Source of the DNA: Xanthobacteraceae bacterium
GTDB lineage: Bacteria > Pseudomonadota > Alphaproteobacteria > Rhizobiales > Xanthobacteraceae
NCBI GenBank assembly: GCA_022844485.1
Contig: JALHLQ010000003.1
Coordinates: forward strand, 166,635-216,770
Direction: 5' to 3'
DNA length: 50,136 nt
The notes beneath the pieces were generated by a model, which saw only the letters and a program-made list of their open reading frames with translations, ran no database searches and was not told the origin of the DNA. Within the stretch, counting starts at the first letter, position 1, and every line of letters starts with the position of its first letter. This document shows, one piece after another, positions 37,807 through 45,758 of the stretch. Made by a program: the position numbers and the translations under genes.

Positions 37807-38714
37807 ACTTCTTCATCTCCCCGCTCAGACACGAATTCTTGCGCGTGCAGCGCCTTGATGCCCTCCCGATAGGTCGGATAGCGCAGCCGCACGCCGAGCT
37901 CGCGCTTCATCGTGTCGTTCTTCGCGCGCTTGACCTCGCCGTAGAAACTTTTCGCCATCGGGCTCATGCTCTTTTCGGCGATCGCGTAGGAAACAAGCGG
38001 CGGCGGCACGACGCCGAGCAGCGAGGCGGCGAACGCGACCACCTCGTCGGCCGGCGCGGGCTCGTCGTCGCTCACGTTGAAAACGCCGTTCGCGCGCCGG
38101 GCACAGGCCGCCTCGATCGCCTGCGCGATATCCGCGACATGGATGCGGTTGAACACCTGTCCCGGCTTGACGATGCGCTGCGCCGTCCCGCGCCGAAGAT
38201 TCACCAGCGCGTTCTGTCCGGGACCATAGATGCCGGCGAGCCGCAGGATCGCGAGCGGCTTGTCCGCACGCGCGGCGAGCGCCCGCCAGGCCCGCTCCGC
38301 GTCGAGCCGCTCGGCGCTCCGCGCAGAGAGGGGATCGGTCGCCGCCGTCTCGTCGATCCACGCCCCTTTGTGGTCGCCATAGACTCCGATGGTCGAGAGA
38401 TAGACGATGCCCGCGATCGGCGACGACGCGATCGCATCGGAGAAATGCCGCAGGATGGGATCGCCATCCGGCCCCGGCGCAATCGAAATCAAGAGCGCGC
38501 TGCTTTGCGAAAGCGCGGCTTCGACCTCGGAGGAACGCGTTTGCCCGTCGAAGACGAGCGCATCGACCTTGCGTCCGCCAAATCCATCTCGATTGAGGCG
38601 TTCCGCCTTCTCCGCGCTGCGCACCGTGCCGGCGACGCGCTCAAAGCGCGCGCCGAATTCGCGAACGTAGTGCTCGGCGCAGTATCCGAGCCCGAAGCAG
38701 AAAAGCCGCGTCAT
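37794..38714 (-). CDS. YeeZ-like NAD(P)-dependent epimerase/SDR protein
   Basis: A 306-residue Rossmann-fold protein of the extended short-chain dehydrogenase type. An atypical nucleotide loop [13 protein letters not shown] opens the protein. [18 protein letters not shown] supplies the Ser/Tyr region and [14 protein letters not shown] the later sugar-epimerase motif. The reaction is unknown. The last residues (VSLP) and the stop come from a palindromic hairpin. Its ATG at 38714 overlaps the queG stop (ATGA) and follows GGAG, so the two are coupled. Confidence 0.9.
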   Translation of the reverse strand: MTRLFCFGLGYCAEHYVREFGARFERVAGTVRSAEKAERLNRDGFGGRKVDALVFDGQTRSSEVEAALSQSSALLISIAPGPDGDPILRHFSDAIASSPIAGIVYLSTIGVYGDHKGAWIDETAATDPLSARSAERLDAERAWRALAARADKPLAILRLAGIYGPGQNALVNLRRGTAQRIVKPGQVFNRIHVADIAQAIEAACARRANGVFNVSDDEPAPADEVVAFAASLLGVVPPPLVSYAIAEKSMSPMAKSFYGEVKRAKNDTMKRELGVRLRYPTYREGIKALHAQEFVSERGDEEVSLP

Positions 38715-39850
38715 GTCCGCTCCATGGCGAGCGCGCGCCATTCCTCGTGTACGGCCGCGTCGCTCTCGCGCTCAAGCCGTTCGTCGGCCAGGCGCGCCGC
38801 GCGCTCGGGCGCAAGGCGGGCGAGCGCCCACACGGCGGCTCCGCGCACGAGCGGCGAAGCGTCGGCGAGCAGGCGTTCCGCCTCGGAGGCGAGCGACGGC
38901 GTCCCGGAATTGCCGATGGCGATGAGCACGTTGCGCAGAAAGCGGTCGCGGCCCGTGCGCTTGACCGGCGATTTCGCAAACAGCGCGCGGAAGCTGGCGT
39001 CGTCGAGCCGCGCCAGCTCGGCGAGCGCGGGCGCGTTCAGCGCGTCGCGGGCGGCGAGCTTCGCCTCGCGCCCCGCTTGCGCGAACTTGTTCCAGGGGCA
39101 CACGGCGAGGCAATCGTCGCAGCCATAGATGCGGTTGCCCATGCCCGCGCGCAGCGCGCGGGGAATCGGGCCTTTGTGCTCGATCGTGAGATAGGAGATG
39201 CAGCGGCGCGCATCGAGCCGGTAGGGCGCGGGAAAGGCGTCCGTCGGGCAGACGTCGAGGCAGGCGCGGCAGGTGCCGCAGTGATCGCGCTCCTCCGCGT
39301 CGAGCGGCAGGTCGAGCGTGGTGAAGATCGCGCCGAGAAAGAGCCAGGAGCCGAATTCGCGCGAGACGAGGTTCGTGTGCTTGCCCTGCCAGCCGATCCC
39401 CGCCGCGGCGGCGAGCGGCTTCTCCATCACCGGCGCGGTGTCGACGAACACTTTCACGTCGCCGCCGGCTTGCGCAACGAGCCATCGCGCGATCGCCTTC
39501 AGCCGCGGCTTGATGATGTCGTGGTAATCGTCGCCGCGCGCGTAGACGGAAATCGCGCCGCGGGTTTTTCGCTCAAGAATGCCGCGCGGGTCCTCGCCGG
39601 GCCCGTAATTGAGCCCGAGCATGATGATCGAGCGCGCCTGCGGCCAGAGCGCGCTCGGCTGCGCGCGAAGTGCCGATTTCGCCGCGAGCCAATCCATGTC
39701 GCCATGCGCGCCCGCGGCGAGGAAGTCCGCAAGCCGCGCGCCCGCTTGCGCGATCGCGTCGGGCCGCGCGACGCCGAGTGCGTCGAAGCCCTCCGTGCGC
39801 GCGCGTTCGACGAGCCTCTTCTTCAGATCGGAGAGCGGCGCGCCGGTCAG
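38711..39850 (-). CDS. queG: Epoxyqueuosine reductase QueG, unusual start
   Basis: About 379 residues. It reduces epoxyqueuosine to queuosine in tRNA using cobalamin and two [4Fe-4S] clusters. [18 protein letters not shown] and [13 protein letters not shown] carry the cluster cysteines, and a HEAT-like C-terminus follows. The conserved N-terminus ([13 protein letters not shown]) has no ATG, GTG or TTG near it. The nearest in-frame candidates are a CTG at 39850 overlapping the GST stop (CTGA) and a GTG at 39976 deep inside the GST gene. I take the CTG because it gives the family length and couples to GST, with low certainty about the exact start. Confidence 0.9.
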   Translation of the reverse strand: MTGAPLSDLKKRLVERARTEGFDALGVARPDAIAQAGARLADFLAAGAHGDMDWLAAKSALRAQPSALWPQARSIIMLGLNYGPGEDPRGILERKTRGAISVYARGDDYHDIIKPRLKAIARWLVAQAGGDVKVFVDTAPVMEKPLAAAAGIGWQGKHTNLVSREFGSWLFLGAIFTTLDLPLDAEERDHCGTCRACLDVCPTDAFPAPYRLDARRCISYLTIEHKGPIPRALRAGMGNRIYGCDDCLAVCPWNKFAQAGREAKLAARDALNAPALAELARLDDASFRALFAKSPVKRTGRDRFLRNVLIAIGNSGTPSLASEAERLLADASPLVRGAAVWALARLAPERAARLADERLERESDAAVHEEWRALAMERT

Positions 39851-40542
39851 AAGTCGAGATTCGCGTAGGCCGCCGCCGGCGGCAGGCCCAGGATGCGGTC
39901 GGCGAGAATCGGCCGGAACGAGGGGCGCGACTTCACCCTCGCGTACCAGCCCTTCGCCGCCTCGTCCTCGTCCCACGGCACGTCACCCGTATAATCGGCG
40001 CATGACAGATGCGCCGCCGCGGCCAGATCCGCATAGGTCAGCCCGTCGCCGGCGAGCCAATGCCGCGCGCGCACCAGCCACCCGATATAGGCCAGATGAT
40101 AGCGGATGTTATGGCGCGCGACGCGGATCAGCGCGGTATCGGGCGATCCGCCGCCCTGCGCCAGCGTCATGTGGTGCTTGTAGACCTTCTCGGTCACGAG
40201 CAGGCTGGTCACCTCCTCGAAGAACTTGTGGTGGAACCAGCCCATGAGCCTGCGCACCTCGACCCGCGCATGCGGATCCTGCGGCAGGAGGCGGTGTTCG
40301 CCGAGTCTGGCGCCGCGCGTCTCGTCGAGATATTCGGCGATCACCTCGGCGCCCGGAACCGGCGCTCCGCCCTCTTCGACCAGCACCGGCGTCGTCCCGG
40401 CCGGGTTCATGACGAGGAAATCCTCCCGCCGCTCCCAGACCCGCTCCTCCATCAGCCGCGGCGCGTCGCCGTATTCGCCAAGCGTCACGCGCACGAAGCG
40501 CGAATGCGGGCAGAACGGGTGATGGACCAGCGTCGGCGCCAA
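39847..40542 (-). CDS. Glutathione S-transferase family protein
   Basis: A 231-residue GST. The N-terminal thioredoxin-like domain starts [20 protein letters not shown], with [11 protein letters not shown] and the glutathione-binding EVIAEYLDE. The all-helical C-terminal domain includes [21 protein letters not shown] at 40542 preceded by GGAGG at six bases gives the usual GST N-terminus; a TTG at 40590 would add 16 residues. The function is probably glutathione conjugation or a thiol-related reduction. It is upstream of and coupled to queG. Confidence 0.88.
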   Translation of the reverse strand: MAPTLVHHPFCPHSRFVRVTLGEYGDAPRLMEERVWERREDFLVMNPAGTTPVLVEEGGAPVPGAEVIAEYLDETRGARLGEHRLLPQDPHARVEVRRLMGWFHHKFFEEVTSLLVTEKVYKHHMTLAQGGGSPDTALIRVARHNIRYHLAYIGWLVRARHWLAGDGLTYADLAAAAHLSCADYTGDVPWDEDEAAKGWYARVKSRPSFRPILADRILGLPPAAAYANLDF

Positions 40543-40713
40543 AACATCCTCCGGCGGCGAGAGCTGGCGCAAGGGCGATCGCTGGTTCAAGTCGGCCCCC
40601 TTTTTTGCTTAGGGCGGGTGATTCGTCTTTAGCATTGCCCCGAAGCGGGCGTTGGGTCAAAAGGCTTGACGCCGCCCGCCGCTGCTTCGCCTCCCCCGTC
40701 CCGAGACCTCCGC

Positions 40714-41520
40714 ATGCTCCTCGATCTGTTCAAGGCTGTCGTTCTCGGCACGGTGGAGGGATTGACCGAGTATCTGCCGGTCTCCTCGACCGGCCATCTC
40801 CTGCTGCTCGAGCGCTTCTTCGGCTTCGACGACGACGCCTTCGGCAAGACCTTTGTTGTGCTCATCCAGCTCGGCTCCATCCTCGCCATCCTGTCCATCT
40901 ATTTCGGGCGATTGTGGCGCATTGCGCTCGCGCTGCCGCACGATCCACAGGCGCGGCGTTTCGTTCTCGGCGTGCTGATCGCCTTTCTGCCCGCGGCCGT
41001 GATCGGCGCGCTGGCGCACGGCATCATCAAAGGCGTGCTGTTCAACCCCTGGATCGTCTGCGCGGCGCTGATCGCAGGCGGCGCCGTTCTGCTGTGGGTG
41101 GACAAGATGGCGCTGCAGCCCCGCTACGAGGACGCCACCGCGTTTTCGCTCCCGATGTATCTCGGCATCGGCCTGTTCCAGTGCCTCGCGATGATTCCCG
41201 GCGTGTCGCGCTCGGGCGCGACCATCGTCTCCGCCATGCTGCTCGGCGCCGACAAGCGCTCGGCGGCGGAATTCTCCTTCTTCCTCGCCATGCCGACGCT
41301 GGCCGGCGCCTTCGCCTACGATCTCTACAAGAGCTGGGCGATGATGGATGCGGGCAACGTGCTGATCGTCTTTGCGGGATTTGTGACGAGCTTCGTCGCC
41401 GGCTTCATCGTGGTGAAGAGTTTTCTCGACTATGTGTCGAGCCACGGCTTTGCGCTGTTTGCCTGGTGGCGGATCGTCGTCGGCGCGCTCGGCCTGATCG
41501 GGCTTGCGATCGTCGGGTGA
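40714..41520 (+). CDS. uppP: Undecaprenyl-diphosphatase UppP (BacA)
   Basis: A 268-residue inner-membrane phosphatase that recycles undecaprenyl pyrophosphate for cell-wall synthesis; overproduction gives bacitracin resistance in other bacteria. The catalytic [17 protein letters not shown] (with the E-X3-E pattern) and [10 protein letters not shown] are intact, with about eight membrane segments. I start at [10 protein letters not shown] (40714), the family N-terminus. Confidence 0.97.
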   Translation: MLLDLFKAVVLGTVEGLTEYLPVSSTGHLLLLERFFGFDDDAFGKTFVVLIQLGSILAILSIYFGRLWRIALALPHDPQARRFVLGVLIAFLPAAVIGALAHGIIKGVLFNPWIVCAALIAGGAVLLWVDKMALQPRYEDATAFSLPMYLGIGLFQCLAMIPGVSRSGATIVSAMLLGADKRSAAEFSFFLAMPTLAGAFAYDLYKSWAMMDAGNVLIVFAGFVTSFVAGFIVVKSFLDYVSSHGFALFAWWRIVVGALGLIGLAIVG

Positions 41521-41548
41521 GAGCCGACGCGGCTCGCCGCTCCGTCGC

Positions 41549-41619
41549 GTAGCCCGGATTGAACGAAGTGAAATCCGGGACGATCCGACCCGAATGTCGC
41601 TCCGCTCCATCCGGGCTAC
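41549..41619. repeat. Inverted pair of GTAGCCCGGATT repeats
   Basis: A forward copy starting GTAGCCCGGATTGAACG (41549-41579) and a diverged inverted copy ending CATCCGGGCTAC (41590-41619) form one large hairpin between the convergent uppP and NDUFA9-like genes. It may serve as a two-way terminator. Confidence 0.85.
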
Positions 41620-41629
41620 GAGCGGCTGC

Positions 41630-42592
41630 TCATGCCACGCGGCCGCGGAATTGGCCGCTCCGGCGGAAGCGCCAGAGATAGGCCGGCACGATCGCCTCGA
41701 GCGCCGTCGGCGCGATGCCGAGCCCCTCGAAGCTGCGCTTCTCGCGGATGGCGGCCTCGGAGACGACATTGTCGCGCTTCAAAAGCTCGACCTGGCCTGG
41801 GGTGAGCGGCGGATTCGGCAGGAATTGCGTGATCGTCGCCATCGCCTTGGCGACGGCGAAGGGGATCGGCACCAGCGCGCGGCGGCGCTCGACGGTCTTG
41901 AGCACGAATTCCATCAGCGCGCGGAACGTATGGACATGCGGGCCGCCGAGTTCGTAGATCGCGCCCGGCCGCGCGCGGCCTTCCACCGCCTCGAGCACGG
42001 CGGAGGCCACGTCGCCCGCGAACACCGGCTGGAATCGCGTCTTGCCGCCGCCGATCAGCGGCAGCGCCGGCGCGGCGCGCGCCATCGCGGCGAAGCGGTT
42101 GAAGAAATTGTCCTCCGGGCCGAACACGATCGAGGGACGCAAGATCGTCGCCGAGGCGCTTGCGGCGAGCACGGCCGCTTCGCCCCGCGCCTTGGTGACG
42201 GCATAGCCGGGCGGCCCGTTCTTGTTCGCGCCGATCGCCGACATGTGCACCAGGCGCGCGCCGATGGCGGCGGCGGCGGCGGCGACATGTCCGGCGCCCT
42301 CGTCCTGCACGGCGGAGAATTTTTGCCTGCCGCGCTCGAACAGGATGCCGACGAGGTTGACCACGGCGTCGGAGCCCCGCACGGCCGCCTGCACCGAATC
42401 GGGATAGCGGACATTGGCCTGCACAGCGTGGATCTGGCCGACGATGCCGAGCGGCTGGAGATGGCCGGCGAGATCGGGCCGCCGCACCGCGGCGCGCACG
42501 CGGTAGCCGCGCTCGGCGAGCGCGCGGACGACATGGCGTCCGACGAAGCCCGAGCCGCCGAACACCGTGATCAGCATCTCATAGGGAGCCAT
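41630..42592 (-). CDS. NDUFA9-like NAD(P)-binding protein (complex I accessory subunit family)
   Basis: A 320-residue atypical short-chain dehydrogenase with N-terminal TVFGGSGFVGRHVVRAL (GXXGXXG loop). It continues with ADANVRYPDSV-like and VNLVGILFERG segments typical of the NDUFA9 family, an accessory subunit of respiratory complex I in mitochondria and alphaproteobacteria. It lacks a complete catalytic Tyr-X3-Lys motif in the usual place, as NDUFA9 does. No nuo genes are nearby. A general NAD(P)H-binding epimerase is the alternative. Confidence 0.85.
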   Translation of the reverse strand: MAPYEMLITVFGGSGFVGRHVVRALAERGYRVRAAVRRPDLAGHLQPLGIVGQIHAVQANVRYPDSVQAAVRGSDAVVNLVGILFERGRQKFSAVQDEGAGHVAAAAAAIGARLVHMSAIGANKNGPPGYAVTKARGEAAVLAASASATILRPSIVFGPEDNFFNRFAAMARAAPALPLIGGGKTRFQPVFAGDVASAVLEAVEGRARPGAIYELGGPHVHTFRALMEFVLKTVERRRALVPIPFAVAKAMATITQFLPNPPLTPGQVELLKRDNVVSEAAIREKRSFEGLGIAPTALEAIVPAYLWRFRRSGQFRGRVA

Positions 42593-42697
42593 GGCTGCGT
42601 GAAGCCTCTGTGGGTCGACCTCGGGGGCAGTCGGGTGGCGATGAGAGGGCGAATACAGGATCGCTCCCGCGCTGTATAGAGCGCTGATTCAGGACCC

Positions 42698-42987
42698 GTA
42701 GCCCGGATTGAGCGGCAGCGAAATCCGGGATGTCTTCCCGAGCGCTGATACGACCCGTAGCTGATAGAACCCGTAGCCCGGATTGAGCGGCAGCGAAATC
42801 CGGGATGTCTTCCCGAGCGCTGATACAGGCCCGTAGCCCGGATTGAGCGGCAGCGAAATCCGGGGCGAGCCTTCCGGCATCGTGCTATGGCGGATTTGCT
42901 ACCGCCATGCGCCCCGCTCGCGTTGACGACGGCAATCGCGCCGATCGAGCGCCCCGTAGCCCGGATTGAGCGGCAGCGAAATCCGGG
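42698..42987. repeat. Array of four GTAGCCCGGATTGAGCGG repeats
   Basis: Identical 32-base copies begin at 42698, 42773, 42833 and 42956. The first two are followed by the same spacer (TGTCTTCCCGAGCGCTGATA) and the last two by another (CGAGCCTTCCGGCATCGTGC), so the units come in two types. Each copy is itself partly palindromic (CCCGGATT...AATCCGGG). The stretch 42593-43052 holds no gene that I can support. Confidence 0.93.
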
Positions 42988-43052
42988 ACGAGCCTTCCGG
43001 CATCGTGCTCCGAGCCGTCTGCGTGCTCCCCTGCGCCGCTTCTCCACCCGCG

Positions 43053-43081
43053 TTGACAAGAGGAATTGCCCCTCCTTATGT
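43053..43081 (+). promoter_or_regulatory. Candidate promoter of tRNA-Leu
   Basis: TTGACA (43053-43058), 17 bases, then TTATGT. The -35 is perfect and the spacing ideal, but the -10 is only partial. It is the best promoter-like signal upstream of the tRNA and would start a leader of about 95 bases. Confidence 0.45.
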
Positions 43082-43091
43082 GGGGACCGGA

Positions 43092-43135
43092 GCATGGTCC
43101 GGCCAAGTGGTCGCCGGTTGGCCGCAAGACCATGC
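43092..43135. repeat. AAGTGG-N3-CCGGTT palindrome upstream of tRNA-Leu
   Basis: The outer arms GCATGGTC and GACCATGC and the core GGCCAAGTGG-TCG-CCGGTTGGCC place it in the family of the 1-320 array, but both arms are changed on both sides so that pairing is kept. Confidence 0.93.
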
Positions 43136-43150
43136 GACAAAGCAAAAGCT

Positions 43151-43180
43151 GAGCGCCTGATCCGCGCGGATCAGGCGCTC
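43151..43180. repeat. Perfect 13-bp hairpin abutting tRNA-Leu
   Basis: GAGCGCCTGATCC (43151-43163) and its exact complement (43168-43180) surround GCGC. It ends two bases before the first base of the mature tRNA and would lie in the precursor leader. Confidence 0.9.
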
Positions 43181-43182
43181 GG

Positions 43183-43267
43183 GCCCAGGTGGCGGAATTG
43201 GTAGACGCGCTGGTTTCAGGTACCAGTGGTGAAAGCCGTGGAGGTTCGAGTCCTCTCCTGGGCACCA
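43183..43267 (+). tRNA. tRNA-Leu (anticodon CAG)
   Basis: An 85-base tRNA. The acceptor GCCCAGG pairs with CCTGGGC, followed by A and an encoded CCA. The anticodon arm CTGGT-TTCAGGT-ACCAG shows anticodon CAG. There is a long variable arm (TGGTGAAAGCCG region) typical of leucine, and the T-arm contains GGTTCGAGTCC. It reads CUG codons. It borders the accessory module that follows. Confidence 0.97.
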
Positions 43268-43690
43268 GCTCGCAGCGCACGCCGTGATGCCGCTTTGCTT
43301 CGCTGCTTCGCGCGCGCTCACGGATTTCGGTCGATGCGCCGGTGCAGTTTGTATCGTCTGAGTTCGACGAGAGATAAAGGCCCCGGCGTTTCCTCGTCCT
43401 CCTGTTCCGGCGACCGGTCCAGTCCACCTCGAAACGTCAACACGCGAAAGGCATCAACCATGGTGTTGAGGTGTGCAGCCAACGTTTCGTTCGATGGAAG
43501 ATCGCCTGCCCCGTAAATGAAGCCCGTTGCGCGGCCGGCGCAGTCGTCAGCCGGGAGGTGTGCTGTCGAACCGAGTCAATCGGCCCTACCGGACAACCCA
43601 TCGACCAGCGCTTCGCGAATAATGGGGACAGCTGCCCACCAGCGATGACTGCTGGTTGGCTCGGTTCCGTATTTGTTCTAGCACGATGCC
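43268..43690. other. Unassigned 423-bp stretch between tRNA-Leu and the accessory module
   Basis: I see no convincing gene, integrase or copy of the tRNA 3' end here. The base composition is more mixed than in the flanking chromosome. It should hold the promoter of the module, but no clear -35/-10 pair stands out. Confidence 0.5.
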
Positions 43691-44131
43691 ATGACTATGG
43701 CGCCCGACAAACTTGCCGACCTTCGCGTGAAGCACCTCGAGATGGTGCAGTCCGTCATCTCGCGGCTAGCGGGCCAATGCGCCAACATGAAGAACTACTG
43801 CCTCACGCTGACGACCGCCGTTTGCGGATTTGCGATTACCTTACAGAAGCCGATTGTGGTCGCCGTAGCGATGTTACCGATCATCGTGTGCGCGCTTCTC
43901 GACGCGCAGTACCTCACCCTGGAGCGCCGCTATCGACAAGTGTTCGACTGTGTGCGGTTGGAAAACTGGGAGGCCCGCCCTACATTCGAGATCAGTAGTT
44001 TGAGCACCCCGGGCGTCCGTTATTGGGGGGCATTTTTCAGTTGGTCCATCATTTCGTTCTATCTCTCGCTCACCGCCGCCGTAGTGGCCGTGATGCTCAT
44101 TGCAAGGCACATCTATGGCAAATTCATCTGA
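43691..44131 (+). CDS. Small membrane protein, putative effector partner of the TIR-like gene
   Basis: A 146-residue protein. The soluble N-terminus KLADLRVKHLEMVQSVISRL forms a helix. Two close membrane segments follow (about 36-53 and 55-74), then the charged LERRYRQVFD, then a third long segment (about 110-138). From memory this order (HLEMVQ, a hydrophobic hairpin, LD-X2-YL-X2-ER-X3-R) resembles a family of uncharacterised small membrane proteins often found beside ThsB-like TIR genes; I could not search this. The 3' end overlaps the TIR gene by 17 bases. It might act as a pore or membrane sensor. No clear ribosome site is seen; ATG 43697 is an alternative start. Confidence 0.78.
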   Translation: MTMAPDKLADLRVKHLEMVQSVISRLAGQCANMKNYCLTLTTAVCGFAITLQKPIVVAVAMLPIIVCALLDAQYLTLERRYRQVFDCVRLENWEARPTFEISSLSTPGVRYWGAFFSWSIISFYLSLTAAVVAVMLIARHIYGKFI

Positions 44132-45092
44132 CAATCCCTTTGCGCCTAAACCCTCGCTTCAAGATCTAATCGATCGCGCGACTCCAACCCTGGAACGACA
44201 ATCGGTAAGCGCCTTGGTGCGCGCATTGGGCTCACCCCAAACTGACCGCTCCGACAATTCGCTCGGCTCGTGGCTCAACACGCTGGCATCACCACCCTCA
44301 CCAAGAAACAGCGTGCCGTTTGGGCTCTTGGGGGGCTACCGCCTGCCCATAGCTCCTCCTGCTCCTACTCAGCCCGCGCCCACTGTTCGTCTCCCCATTG
44401 CGCCACCGCCTCCCGCTCGGCGGCTACCAGTCGCTCCACGGGAAACGGTTGCGCCAACCAAACGGAAGGCCTTTTTCTCGTTCCACTTCGACGACCTGAT
44501 GCGCGTCAACAACGTTCGCAAGTCCTGGCAAATCGAGCACCGCGACAGGGTGTTTATGCGCAACTTCTATGACCGCAGTCTCTGGGAGAGCAAGAAGCTT
44601 GAAAGCGATGAAGCGTTGAAGGCTCTCATCCGCCAGGGAATGACCCACGCTTCGGCTGTATGCGTGCTGGTGGGTTCTGGGACCTACGCTCGGCGGTGGG
44701 TGCGGTATGAGATCGCTCGGTCTGTGATCGAGCGCAAGGGCCTGCTCGCGGTCCACGTCAACGGGCTTAATCACATTGCTCGTCGATGTCCGGACCCGCT
44801 TGGTCCTAATCCCTTGAGCTTCATGGGCATCTATCAAGCGAATGACGGACGATTTCTGTTGGCGGAAAAGCGGTTTATTCCCTCGCCTAGGGGAGAATGC
44901 ATCTGGCAATGGCAGCGTTACCGGGATTACAGCCAAGCAGTGCAGCTTCCCCGCTACTTCGCGGCTTCGCCCGATATCGATAGGGTCGTGCCGTTGTCGG
45001 CGTACGTCGATGAATACGACTACGTTGCGCAAGTTGGCCACAAGCAGATCGGGCAATGGATTGACCGCGCTGCAATACGCGCGGGTCGCTAA
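44115..45092 (+). CDS. TIR-like (MTH538/ThsB-type) domain protein, candidate defence signalling enzyme
   Basis: A 325-residue protein. Residues 1-75 are polar and low in recognisable features. Residues 76-110 are proline-rich with three RLP(I/V)AP repeats. About 117-215 is a TIR-like domain of the MTH538/ThsB type: KRKAFFSFHFDD, then VNNVRKSW, then ASAVCVLVGSGTYARRWVRY, EIARSVIERKG and LAVHVNGL. Glu199 in WVRYEIA is the likely catalytic residue. In Thoeris systems such domains convert NAD into a signal after phage infection. The last 110 residues may close the active site. The tight overlap with the upstream membrane-protein gene implies joint action. An AAGG stands before the ATG at 44115. 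A host regulatory TIR or nucleoside-handling protein is the alternative. Confidence 0.85.
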   Translation: MANSSDNPFAPKPSLQDLIDRATPTLERQSVSALVRALGSPQTDRSDNSLGSWLNTLASPPSPRNSVPFGLLGGYRLPIAPPAPTQPAPTVRLPIAPPPPARRLPVAPRETVAPTKRKAFFSFHFDDLMRVNNVRKSWQIEHRDRVFMRNFYDRSLWESKKLESDEALKALIRQGMTHASAVCVLVGSGTYARRWVRYEIARSVIERKGLLAVHVNGLNHIARRCPDPLGPNPLSFMGIYQANDGRFLLAEKRFIPSPRGECIWQWQRYRDYSQAVQLPRYFAASPDIDRVVPLSAYVDEYDYVAQVGHKQIGQWIDRAAIRAGR

Positions 45093-45279
45093 GACGGGGA
45101 GTGGCGGAACGCTCAATGCTTGGTCACGGTGCCATAGGAGAGTTCGCGCTCGGGGGCCAGTGGCGGAGCAGCTTTAGAGTTCGACCAGAGCGGTCGCCCT
45201 CTCAGTGTCTGCGCTTATCACCCCCGGCACTCGATTGGTGATGGGGAAAGGAAACTGAAGGGCGGGTGGTTAGCTCGAC

Positions 45280-45308
45280 GCGGTGCGCGATGAATCCGTT
45301 CCCCGGCC
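45280..45308. repeat. GCGGTG-GCGATGAATCCG repeat, copy 1
   Basis: It matches 49937-49965 at all but one of 29 positions (one C/T difference). The two copies stand on either side of the molybdoenzyme operon in the same orientation. Confidence 0.85.
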
Positions 45309-45698
45309 GAAGCGCAGGCGAAGCCGGGGCGAGAGCCGGGGTCCAGGCAGGTTGAAGCCCGGCTGGGGCGGAGCGCCAGCGGAAGAACATTCCCCGGAAT
45401 TCGCTGACGCTGCGCGTTCCGTCGCGCATCTCGTTCGCGATCAATCTGGAGCGATTCGATCAAAGCGGTTCGAAGCAGGGAGCGCGCGCAAGCGGCTCGC
45501 GTGCAAGCAGCGCGGCCGTGCAGCGCGTTTCCGCTTGCATCGAAGCATGAAGCGCGGCGATTCCGCCCGAATATTCGGATGACCTCCTCCGGGAATCCCC
45601 GCCCGGTGATCCACCTCAATGCGCGCTGCATAAATGTTGGCACCGTGCGCGTCATTAGGGCATTCGTGTCCGGCCCCCGGGGCTCGCATGCAAAAGCG

Positions 45699-45712
45699 TT
45701 GATGCGGATCAA
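45699..45712 (+). promoter_or_regulatory. FNR/FixK-type box
   Basis: TTGATGCGGATCAA is an exact TTGAT-N4-ATCAA palindrome, 46 bases upstream of the molybdoenzyme start. This suggests activation by an FNR/FixK-family regulator when oxygen is low. If the box is centred near -41.5, the transcript would begin about 12 bases before the ATG. Confidence 0.75.
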
Positions 45713-45758
45713 GCCCGGCCTCCTTGCATCCGCGTCTGCGCGACGCAGGGAGGTTGCG

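Larger units (their letters stand above)
45093..45758. other. 666-bp intergenic region between the TIR module and the molybdoenzyme operon
   Basis: It holds a CCCCGGC/GCCGGGG hairpin, a repeat shared with 49937-49965, and an FNR-type box. Long open frames across it are extensions of the molybdoenzyme frame without start support. No gene is recognised. Confidence 0.6.

Noticed and set aside
42885..43427. Minus-strand frames over tRNA-Leu
   Set aside because: They translate the antisense of the tRNA, a well-known source of false proteins.
43656..43684. Promoter TTGGCT-17-TAGCAC before the membrane-protein gene
   Set aside because: The -10 is poor and would lie only a few bases from the start codon.
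43183..45300. Integrative element with att duplication at tRNA-Leu
   Set aside because: I found no second copy of the tRNA 3' end and no integrase gene, so integration at the tRNA remains only a possibility.
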